Shown here in pieces: positions 7,465-12,454 of a stretch of DNA of 12,871 bases (position 1 is the first letter of the stretch; each line of letters begins with the position of its first letter). The notes below the pieces were generated by a model that searched no databases, was not told the DNA's origin, and saw nothing but the letters and a program-made list of their open reading frames with translations. The position numbers were made by a program, and so were the translations under genes. The stretch comes from Bacteroidales bacterium UBA1187 (lineage in GTDB: Bacteria; Bacteroidota; Bacteroidia; Bacteroidales; Paludibacteraceae). The stretch spans positions 33,976-46,846 of the forward strand of contig DBYL01000033.1 of NCBI GenBank assembly GCA_002309835.1, written 5' to 3'.

Positions 7465-7493
7465 CATATATGCTGCAAAAGCAGTACCTTTGC
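7461..7493 (+). promoter_or_regulatory. promoter of the second element operon
   Basis: A perfect -7 box TACCTTTGC (7485-7493) has TTTT at the -33 position 20 bases upstream (7461-7464), one mismatch from TTTG and coming from the terminator's T-run. It would drive the HTH, DUF6291-like, VRR-NUC and acidic protein genes. Confidence 0.65.
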
Positions 7494-7499
7494 CGGCGA

Positions 7500-7619
7500 T
7501 TTCGGAAAGCACCGCCCCCGCTACTGGGTAGGACTGGCCGGAACCACCCAGCAGCCGGTAGGGGAGGAGGAGGGCAACAGTGCCCCAGTAGCACCCCGGA
7601 ACCAGCCGCAGCAAATAAT
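7500..7619 (+). promoter_or_regulatory. structured leader with two mutually exclusive hairpins
   Basis: The leader of the HTH gene is about 115 nt. CTGGGT (7524-7529) can pair with ACCCAG (7546-7551), while the overlapping GCTACTGGG (7520-7528) can pair perfectly with CCCAGTAGC (7584-7592). Both use the same five bases, so they cannot form together, as in attenuators and riboswitches. No known riboswitch consensus was recognised. Confidence 0.4.
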
Positions 7620-7907
7620 ATGAATATAGCAGAGATTTTGAAAAACGAACACAGCACGCTACTGGTAGTAGATGCTAAAGACCTAAAGGAGTTTGCGAAC
7701 ACTATCGCAGAGGACACCGCAGAGCGCCTGCGAAAAGAGCAAGAGGATATGCAGATATCCGCAGCACAAGCAGCCAAAATGCTGGGAGTGGGTATGACTA
7801 CGCTATGGCGCTGGCACAAGGAGAATTATTTAGTACCAGCGTGCGTAGGGCGCAAGCGTTTGTACTGGCTTTCGGAGGTAAAGCGCATACAAGGCGTGCG
7901 CAAGTAG
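7620..7907 (+). CDS. helix-turn-helix (excisionase/MerR-like) DNA-binding protein
   Basis: The 95-aa product has a helical N-terminal half with heptad-like charged residues (20-43) and a winged helix-turn-helix at about 46-91: SAAQAAKMLGVGMTTLWRWHKE, then GRKRLYWLSEVKRI. This is the HTH_17/excisionase pattern common in Bacteroidetes integrative elements, where such proteins bind near att sites or act as transcription regulators. The ATG at 7620 is chosen because upstream in-frame codons lie in the promoter and leader. It is the first gene of the second operon. The AT-rich repeats right after its stop are candidate binding sites. Confidence 0.8.
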   Translation: MNIAEILKNEHSTLLVVDAKDLKEFANTIAEDTAERLRKEQEDMQISAAQAAKMLGVGMTTLWRWHKENYLVPACVGRKRLYWLSEVKRIQGVRK

Positions 7908-7910
7908 TGC

Positions 7911-7947
7911 CTAATCAAAATTATTACTAACTAATCAAAATTATTAC
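7911..7947 (+). repeat. AT-rich direct repeat pair, 20-bp period, at a start codon
   Basis: CTAATCAAAATTATTAC occurs exactly twice (7911-7927 and 7931-7947), filling the gap between the HTH gene and the next ATG at 7951. The unit has TAAT and ATTA half-sites in inverted orientation. A protein bound here would lie across the ribosome entry region of the downstream gene's DNA. Confidence 0.8.
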
Positions 7948-7950
7948 ACT

Positions 7951-8751
7951 ATGAGTAAAGCGAGACCACACGCACATATATACGAAAAGTGGATAAGAGG
8001 ACTGCGCAAAGCAGTACCGATGGCAGAGGAGCGCTGCGCACTACTGGAGTATATAATAGCGTACCAAATTGCCAAAGTGTATGAGACTGGAGAACTACCC
8101 CAAGCCGATGGACTTTCGCAGGCTGCGGCTTTGGCACTGGCTATGCTGGAGGGGGACCTCGAAGAACTGACCGAGGAGCGCCGTTTGAGGGTAAAGCAGA
8201 ACCAAGAGAACGGAGCCAAGAATAAACCACCCCAGCCGGACCCAGCAGGACCCAATGGGTACCAGTCGGACCCGGCAATACAAAGCAATACAATACAAGA
8301 CAATAACAAAGCAATACAAGGCAATACGCAGGCCCTTGCGGGCCTTGCGGATGGGCTAAATGGCCAAATAAAGGAGTTTGATTTAGGGCTTGCTTTGTTA
8401 CGTGCCGGGTATATCGTAAAGGCAGCAGACCTGCGCGACATATACGATAGAGCAGCGCAAGCCAAGAACCCTGCAGCGTATGCCGCAAAAGCAATGAACG
8501 CAGCAGACCCAAGCGCGCGTGCCGGTCTATCCGTAGCAGCCAACTATATCGAGGCCACTGGCTGTAAAGACACCCGGGCCCTCGAGGTCTATGGCGCTGC
8601 GTTGGCCAGCGAGGATGGGGAGGCTATTTTGTGCGTACGATGCACCACCCAAGCCCGCGAGGTATTGAGCAGAGCCAGCAAAGCCAAAGTAGCAGAGTAT
8701 TTACAAACCTGCGGCGCAGCCCGCATAGTCTTTTCGTGCAATGGCCAGTAA
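7951..8751 (+). CDS. DUF6291-like putative replication protein
   Basis: The 266-aa product has an N-terminal helical domain (about 1-85) resembling DUF6291, found in Bacteroidetes phage and element proteins near replication genes: YEKWIRGLRK, then ALLEYIIAYQI, then RLRVKQNQENGAK. A polar low-complexity linker (90-127, rich in Gln, Asn, Asp and Pro) follows, encoded by the GCAATAC repeats, then a helical domain (135-210) and a C-terminal alpha/beta segment (212-266). The layout of a helical domain, Asn/Gln linker and second domain recalls phage replication initiators that hold their origin inside the gene. No helicase or primase motif is present. Its last 11 bases overlap the VRR-NUC gene, suggesting translational coupling. 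Function is inferred. Confidence 0.7.
   Translation: MSKARPHAHIYEKWIRGLRKAVPMAEERCALLEYIIAYQIAKVYETGELPQADGLSQAAALALAMLEGDLEELTEERRLRVKQNQENGAKNKPPQPDPAGPNGYQSDPAIQSNTIQDNNKAIQGNTQALAGLADGLNGQIKEFDLGLALLRAGYIVKAADLRDIYDRAAQAKNPAAYAAKAMNAADPSARAGLSVAANYIEATGCKDTRALEVYGAALASEDGEAILCVRCTTQAREVLSRASKAKVAEYLQTCGAARIVFSCNGQ
8275..8344 (+). repeat. GCAATAC repeat cluster with hairpin, candidate origin
   Basis: GCAATAC starts at 8275, 8285, 8311 and 8321, with related CAATAC/CAATAA at 8291 and 8301, so most copies lie 10-11 bp apart on one helix face. A GGCCC-TTGC-GGGCC stem-loop (8331-8344) follows at once. The cluster lies in the linker-coding part of the replication-like gene. Confidence 0.5.
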
Positions 8752-9298
8752 TGAGATAATAGTAGGGCAGTGGAGCCGGTATAGTGGCCGGCCCCCTGCT
8801 GCGGCTAAAAAGCCCAAAGCAGCGAAACCAGCAAAGCGATATGTAAAACCAGCAGCGCTGGCAGAGTTTGAAAAGGCCTACAATGAGGCGTATGCGGCCA
8901 AGTTTCCAAAGATACCCCGGGAGTGCCTTGCACGTACCCACTTTAGCGACAAAACGGCAAACGCCCTGACCGCTGCGATAATCGCGCACCTCGAGTTTCA
9001 CGGCTATTTCGCTGCGAGAGTGAACACCACCGGCGTATATGACCAGCGGCGGGGCCTATATCGCACCACCAATGCGCGCAAAGGTATGGCCGATATTTCG
9101 GCTATCATAGCAGGGCAGGCAGTGCAACTGGAGATAAAGGCCGGAACCGATAGACCACGGGCAGACCAACTGCGGGTGCAGGCTGAATATCGAGCAGCCG
9201 GCGGGGTCTATGAATTTGTGCACAATTTCGAGGAGTATTTGGCACTATTTCGGACCCTAACAACTGGAGCACAACCGACAAACAACCAAACGCTATGA
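8741..9298 (+). CDS. VRR-NUC domain nuclease
   Basis: The 185-aa product has an Ala/Lys/Pro-rich basic N-terminus (18-40) and a C-terminal VRR-NUC fold of the PD-(D/E)XK superfamily: GMADIS (115-120) with D118, QLEIKAG (129-135) with E131 and K133, then Q143 in RADQLRVQAEY. Stand-alone VRR-NUC proteins are common in phages and are thought to act as structure-specific nucleases or Holliday-junction resolvases. Here it could process replication or recombination intermediates of the element. The ATG at 8741 overlaps the upstream gene by 11 bases, and its own stop overlaps the next ATG (ATGA at 9295), so three genes are probably translationally coupled. The domain call is firm; the substrate is not known. 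Confidence 0.85.
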   Translation: MASNEIIVGQWSRYSGRPPAAAKKPKAAKPAKRYVKPAALAEFEKAYNEAYAAKFPKIPRECLARTHFSDKTANALTAAIIAHLEFHGYFAARVNTTGVYDQRRGLYRTTNARKGMADISAIIAGQAVQLEIKAGTDRPRADQLRVQAEYRAAGGVYEFVHNFEEYLALFRTLTTGAQPTNNQTL

Positions 9299-9585
9299 GC
9301 CGTAAGAAAAAAGCGGGACCTATACCCGGCTGGGAGGACGTGGACCCTATGAGTGGATGGGAGGGGCTGTGCTTTGACTGGGAGCCGCTGGAACTGGAAA
9401 CGGAACCACTAACAGCAGACTGGGAGCCACTGGCAATAGCAGCCAATGAGGACACCGAAAACCGACAAAACCGACACCCCAGCGCGTGCGAGGACATAGA
9501 GCCGCAGCAGTGCCCAAAATGTGACAAATGTTACACCCCTGCGCGTAGAGGCAACAGCCGAAAAGCGAACAAACCGAACACCTAA
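9295..9585 (+). CDS. small acidic Trp-repeat / Cys-cluster protein, unknown
   Basis: The 96-aa product has a short basic start (MSRKKK), then an acidic segment (11-53) with WE at 13, 22, 29 and 43, twice as the fuller motif DWEPL (28-32 and 42-46). A Cys cluster follows, CPKCDKCY (C73, C76, C79) with C65 nearby, which could bind zinc, and then a basic tail. I recognise no family. It is the last clear gene of the second operon. Its ATG overlaps the VRR-NUC stop. The 3' part is encoded within the degenerate DNA repeat array, which may have shaped the C-terminus. Confidence 0.6.
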   Translation: MSRKKKAGPIPGWEDVDPMSGWEGLCFDWEPLELETEPLTADWEPLAIAANEDTENRQNRHPSACEDIEPQQCPKCDKCYTPARRGNSRKANKPNT

Positions 9586-9670
9586 AAAAATAGACAAAAT
9601 AGACACCCCTACGCACGCGAGAAAACCGGGCAAAACTGGACAAACTGGACAGCCTATGCGCGCGCGAGAG
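9464..9670 (+). repeat. degenerate direct repeat array (GACAAA...ACACCCC...GCGCG)
   Basis: Four imperfect copies of about 31 bp start at 9464, 9523, 9593 and 9639, with core GACAAAnnnnACACCCC followed by a CGCG-rich stretch; the fourth is weakest. Copies fall in different reading frames, so similarity is at DNA level. Beyond the stop of the acidic protein at 9585, the array and the rest of the element up to the right arm repeats hold only a doubtful GTG-started basic reading frame (9521-9775). Confidence 0.5.
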
Positions 9671-9730
9671 CCGCAGCGAAATTCCACATATTCCAAACCC
9701 TATAAAAAGGGGACACTAACAGCGAGAGGC

Positions 9731-9754
9731 GCACCCACACCGGGTGCACTTTTC
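9731..9754 (+). terminator. possible terminator of the second element operon
   Basis: GCACCC (9731-9736) pairs with GGGTGC (9742-9747) around loop ACACC and is followed by ACTTTTCG. Stem and T-run are short, so termination may be weak. Confidence 0.4.
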
Positions 9755-9821
9755 GTATGGCTGCGGCTTATATGACACACCACCCTAAAAAGAGGCCCAA
9801 GAGTGCCCGGATATAGTGGAG

Positions 9822-9843
9822 GTAGGGGCAAATGTGGGGCAAA
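9822..9843 (+). repeat. right arm-type sites: tandem 11-bp repeat
   Basis: GTAGGGGCAAA and TGTGGGGCAAA repeat the left pair at 4452-4473 with the same period and orientation. They end 55 bases before the att core, against about 118 bases on the left. Confidence 0.7.
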
Positions 9844-9854
9844 TTTGCTATAAT

Positions 9855-9892
9855 AAAAACGCAAGTCACTGAATTACAGCAACTTGCATTTT
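9855..9892 (-). terminator. element-borne terminator for tRNA-Arg
   Basis: GCAAGT (9861-9866) pairs with ACTTGC (9882-9887), extended by A/T pairs outside one mismatch. On the minus strand the stem is followed by GTTTTTATTAT. It lies 8 bases beyond the intact tRNA 3' end, inside the element, and would replace the terminator at 4291-4319 that insertion moved 5.58 kb away. Confidence 0.6.
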
Positions 9893-9898
9893 CTAAAA

Positions 9899-9912
9899 GT
9901 GACCCCGCTGGG
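9899..9912 (-). other. attR core
   Basis: GTGACCCCGCTGGG repeats attL at 4320-4333. Here it supplies the tRNA-Arg discriminator, acceptor 3' strand and half of the T-stem, so crossover inside it leaves the tRNA intact. Confidence 0.85.
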
Positions 9913-9973
9913 GCTCAAACCCAGAACCTTCAGAACCGGAATCTGACACTCTATTCAATTGAGCTACGGGGCC
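9900..9973 (-). tRNA. tRNA-Arg (CCG anticodon)
   Basis: The 74-nt cloverleaf has acceptor GGCCCCG/CGGGGTC with A73, D-arm GCTC-AATTGAATA-GAGT, anticodon arm TCAGA-TTCCGGT-TCTGA (anticodon CCG, codon CGG) and T-arm CTGGG-TTTGAGC-CCCAG. Position 19 is A instead of the near-invariant G and position 56 is U instead of C, a matched change of a tertiary pair. CCA is not encoded. It starts 14 bases after the protease gene on the same strand, without a promoter of its own, and is the element's attachment site. Confidence 0.92.
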
Positions 9974-9987
9974 TCGCTTAAGCGATT

Positions 9988-10671
9988 TTATCTTCTTCTT
10001 CCCATAAAGATGAGAATATAGTACACTAATGTGGCGAGGGAAGAGATAGCGGCTACAACGTAGGTGTACGCGGCGCTATGGAGCGCATCAGAAGCCATCT
10101 CAGTCTTCTCGCGGTCGGTGATACCTGCTTCTTGCAACCAGTTGACAGCGCGTTGGCTGGCATTCACTTCTACCGGCAGGGTGATGAATGAGAAAAGGGT
10201 GGTAAGACCGAAGAGGACAATACCGGCTAACAGCAGTTGCGGGAATATCTCGAGGGTCAACATGCCGATCAGCAAAATCCACGTCACCCATTCGCTGGCG
10301 AAAGAGACTACGGGAACCAGCGCCGAACGCATCTTCAGCGGAGCATATGCTGTCGCGTGTTGTACGGCGTGACCGCATTCGTGTGCTGCCACAGCAGCTG
10401 CGGCTACGTTATGGCCCTGATAGACGTCTCTGGAGAGGTTGACCGTCTGCGTAGCAGGGTTATAATGGTCCGTCAATTGACCTTCAATACAGGTGATTTT
10501 GACATCCGTGATACCATGGTCACGAAGCATCTTCTCTGCTACCTCACGGCCGGTCATGGGCAGTCTCACCTTGCTATATTTCTCAAACTTATGCTTGAGG
10601 GCATAGGAGACAATCCAACTGGCCAAGGCAATGCCGATAAAGATAATCCAATAGATGGTCATTGTACTCAT
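9988..10671 (-). CDS. YugP-type membrane zinc metallopeptidase
   Basis: The 227-aa membrane protein has an N-terminal transmembrane segment (about 5-25), a cytoplasmic or peripheral domain with DHYNP (68-72), the zinc-binding motif HECGH (H97, E98, H101) and a likely third ligand E168 in LPVEVNASQRA, then further membrane segments at about 118-138, 145-168 and 200-222. This order is characteristic of the YugP/DUF zinc peptidase family, whose substrates are mostly unknown. Its ATG overlaps the stop of the Fur-family gene (ATGA at 10668-10671), so the two are translationally coupled, and tRNA-Arg follows 14 bases downstream. Confidence 0.88.
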   Translation of the reverse strand: MSTMTIYWIIFIGIALASWIVSYALKHKFEKYSKVRLPMTGREVAEKMLRDHGITDVKITCIEGQLTDHYNPATQTVNLSRDVYQGHNVAAAAVAAHECGHAVQHATAYAPLKMRSALVPVVSFASEWVTWILLIGMLTLEIFPQLLLAGIVLFGLTTLFSFITLPVEVNASQRAVNWLQEAGITDREKTEMASDALHSAAYTYVVAAISSLATLVYYILIFMGRRR

Positions 10672-11135
10672 TCTTCTATTTTTTTAGTTTTGCACCGCCG
10701 GCATTCACCATATACAAAGAGGGTGAAATGCTGTAGGTTGAAATTCGAATATTTCCGCTCGCGGATGATACGCTCAATAGCCGGGTCGCGGAAAGAAGAT
10801 ACACGTCCGCATTTCTGGCAGATGACCTGCATCCGGATCTGCGTGCCGGAGATGAGTTCGTACTCTATCGCTGCGCGTCCGCGTTGACGTTCGGTTGCAT
10901 GAAGGATATGCGCATCAACGAAGACCTGCAAGCAGTTATATACCGTCCCCTGCGAGATATGCTCGCTGACACAAGCTTCCACCAGTTGGGTAGCCGTGAA
11001 TGGTTGCGGCAAAAGGCAGGCTTGCTCCAACACCATTTCCCGCACAGGAGAGAATCGCATGTTATGCGAAACCATATATGCGTTTAAACGCTCTAAGGCC
11101 GCTCCGAAGAGTTTGAAAATCTTACTACTCCCCAT
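10668..11135 (-). CDS. Fur-family transcriptional regulator
   Basis: The 155-aa protein has the Fur winged-helix region (about 28-85; FTATQLVEA, then ISQGTVYNCLQVF as recognition helix) and a dimerisation domain with two structural zinc pairs, CQKC (106-109) and CRRC (145-148), and H136. The His-rich segment that usually precedes the first Cys pair in Fur/PerR/Zur (HHDHLIC type) reads TQIRMQVIC here, so the usual regulatory metal site is altered. It may be an apo-type or differently sensing regulator. It lies between the acyltransferase gene (5-base gap) and the protease gene (overlap). Targets cannot be inferred; no clear operator was seen. Confidence 0.85.
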   Translation of the reverse strand: MGSSKIFKLFGAALERLNAYMVSHNMRFSPVREMVLEQACLLPQPFTATQLVEACVSEHISQGTVYNCLQVFVDAHILHATERQRGRAAIEYELISGTQIRMQVICQKCGRVSSFRDPAIERIIRERKYSNFNLQHFTLFVYGECRRCKTKKIEE

Positions 11136-11140
11136 CTGCG

Positions 11141-12271
11141 TTAAATAGCTTTGATATACGCGCGGTGACGTTTATGCTGCTTATGGTCGAACTGCGTGAA
11201 GAAGGACAGTACCTTTGTGTTCGTCTCCAGCATATTCGTCGTCTCCAACTTACGTATTCCGTATTGATTGATAATAGGTATCTGGTCCTGCAGGAAAAGC
11301 GCATTGATACCTTTATCCTGATAGTCCGGTCGCACTGCGATAAGCAGGAAACTGAAGGAATCCATGCGTTTCGCTTTCAGTGCTTTGAGAAGGTGATACC
11401 ATCCGAAGGGGAAGAGTTTTCCTCCGCACTTGCGCAATGCCGGAGCTATATCGGGCATCCCTAAACCGACTCCCACCAGTTCTTCGTTATCGTTCACCAC
11501 CAGTGTCACGAAATCGAAGTTCAGGATGGGGAAGTACATATCCTTGTAGTAGTTCTTCTGCTTGACGGTCATCGGCTGGAAGTTATATAACTTTTGATAG
11601 GCCGCATCGATGACGTCCATGTACTCGATGCCGAAGCGTTTGACTAACTCACGCGAGTTCTTCACCTTCACGACATGTACGTGATAGCGTTGCTTGACCA
11701 TCTCTGCCAGTCGCTCCAGACGTTCCGGACAGGCCTTCGGCGGGAATACCTGTAACTCCACCCAGTCGGCTTCTTTGGTTAACCCATAGGCCTCTACGTG
11801 CTTTACGTAATACGGATAGTTGTAAAGCGATGCCATGACGGCGAGGTAGTCGTAACCTTCAAGCAGCAGACCCTCGTGGTCAAAGTCCGTAAAGCCTACC
11901 GGTCCATTCAACTCATCCATGCCGCGCTCTTTGCCCCAAGCGACCACTGTATCCAGCAACGCTTTGCTTACCTCTATATCATCGATGAAATCAAACCAAC
12001 CGAAACGCACATGTTTGTATCCCCATTTCTCGTTTGCACGATGATTGATGATTCCCGCTACGCGTCCTACGGGCTTGTTGTCGCGGTAGGCCATCCATAA
12101 TTGGTATTCACACACCTCTAATGCCGGGTTCTTCTCGGCATCGAAGCAGTTCATCTCATCAAAAAACAAAGGGGGACAATAGTACGGACAATCGGCGTAC
12201 AAATCGTTAGCAAACTGAATGAATTGTTTCAGTTCCTTTCTTGTCTTGATTTCGCGTATCTCGATATCCAT
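11141..12271 (-). CDS. GNAT-like N-acyltransferase family protein (YghO-like)
   Basis: The 376-aa product resembles a family of large GNAT-fold proteins: N-terminal IREIKTRKELKQFIQF, central GPVGFTDFDHEGLLLEGYD and ASLYNYPYYVKHVEAYGL, and a C-terminal acetyl-CoA-binding-like segment LLIAVRPDYQDKGINALFL followed by LETTNMLETN. The family is widespread in Bacteroidetes, usually of unknown substrate. The ATG at 12269-12271 is chosen; in-frame codons further upstream run through a duplicated tRNA 3' end and the mini-element. It heads the protein-coding part of a compact unit with the Fur-family regulator and the protease. Confidence 0.8.
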   Translation of the reverse strand: MDIEIREIKTRKELKQFIQFANDLYADCPYYCPPLFFDEMNCFDAEKNPALEVCEYQLWMAYRDNKPVGRVAGIINHRANEKWGYKHVRFGWFDFIDDIEVSKALLDTVVAWGKERGMDELNGPVGFTDFDHEGLLLEGYDYLAVMASLYNYPYYVKHVEAYGLTKEADWVELQVFPPKACPERLERLAEMVKQRYHVHVVKVKNSRELVKRFGIEYMDVIDAAYQKLYNFQPMTVKQKNYYKDMYFPILNFDFVTLVVNDNEELVGVGLGMPDIAPALRKCGGKLFPFGWYHLLKALKAKRMDSFSFLLIAVRPDYQDKGINALFLQDQIPIINQYGIRKLETTNMLETNTKVLSFFTQFDHKQHKRHRAYIKAI

Positions 12272-12377
12272 TTTGTGGAGCATAGGGGAGTCGAGAATTG
12301 CTTGAGCAATAATCGTACCCTTTAGGGTTAAGAACCCGGGTGAGATTCCCCTTTTTTGTGGAGCATAGGGGAGTCGA
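12271..12377 (-). mobile_element. mini-element A downstream of tRNA-Ala
   Basis: A 24-bp direct repeat, 12271-12294 and 12354-12377, copies the tRNA-Ala 3' end from the T-loop TCGA onward plus four flanking bases. It encloses a structured module (12295-12351) also found in mini-element B. The offset of 83 bp leaves no room for a gene. The copy next to the acyltransferase ATG is the duplicate; the tRNA copy is intact. Confidence 0.65.
12295..12351 (-). repeat. structured module, copy A
   Basis: Hairpins ATTGC-TTGA-GCAAT (12298-12311) and ACCC-TTTA-GGGT (12317-12328) are followed by AAGAACCCGGGTGAG. Seven substitutions and one single-base gap separate it from copy B. The second stem keeps pairing in both copies by a matched A-T to G-C change. 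Confidence 0.7.
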
Positions 12378-12431
12378 ACCCCTGACCTCAACATTGCGAA
12401 CGTTGCGCTCTACCAACTGAGCTAATACCCC
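12359..12431 (-). tRNA. tRNA-Ala (CGC anticodon)
   Basis: The 73-nt cloverleaf has acceptor GGGGTAT/ATGCTCC with the alanine identity pair G3-U70 and A73, D-arm GCTC/GAGC, anticodon arm CAACG-TTCGCAA-TGTTG (anticodon CGC, codon GCG) and T-arm AGGGG-TTCGACT-CCCCT. CCA is not encoded; the flank reads CAAAA. Without mini-element A it would lie 4 bases upstream of the acyltransferase ATG. Confidence 0.93.
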
Positions 12432-12454
12432 TTAGTGGAGCTAGCGGGATTCGA

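Larger units (their letters stand above)
4320..9912 (+). mobile_element. 5.58-kb integrative element in the 3' end of tRNA-Arg(CCG)
   Basis: A 14-bp direct repeat, GTGACCCCGCTGGG, occurs at 4320-4333 and 9899-9912. The right copy is part of an intact tRNA-Arg; the left copy is a leftover tRNA 3' end next to the integrase gene, the standard geometry of tyrosine-recombinase islands. Inside are integrase, excisionase-like HTH, replication-like and VRR-NUC genes, all on the plus strand, and no recognisable transfer, virion, resistance or defence gene. Codon use (22 of 27 integrase isoleucines are ATA) and complete lack of GATC and CATG separate it from the flanks. It is best described as a minimal, probably helper-dependent island; a phage satellite or a mobilizable element are both possible. 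Confidence 0.88.

Noticed and set aside
7431..7619. 63-residue N-terminal extension of the HTH protein
   Set aside because: It runs through the terminator stem, the promoter and the leader.
7944..8543. 199-aa minus-strand reading frame opposite the DUF6291-like gene
   Set aside because: It is antisense to a gene with overlaps and spacing typical of the operon, and its residues follow from the other strand's codon pattern. Other long antisense frames in the element (for example 6625-7122) are alike.
9464..9670. CRISPR array
   Set aside because: Repeats are too degenerate and irregularly spaced, and no cas gene is present.
9521..9775. 84-aa basic reading frame with GTG start after the acidic protein
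   Set aside because: It overlaps the acidic protein gene, arises from the degenerate repeats and contains the possible terminator. It may be a decayed gene, but evidence is too weak to list.
12272..12394. Upstream extension of the acyltransferase gene through the mini-element
   Set aside because: The extension translates tRNA-Ala and module sequence; family resemblance starts at the ATG at 12271.
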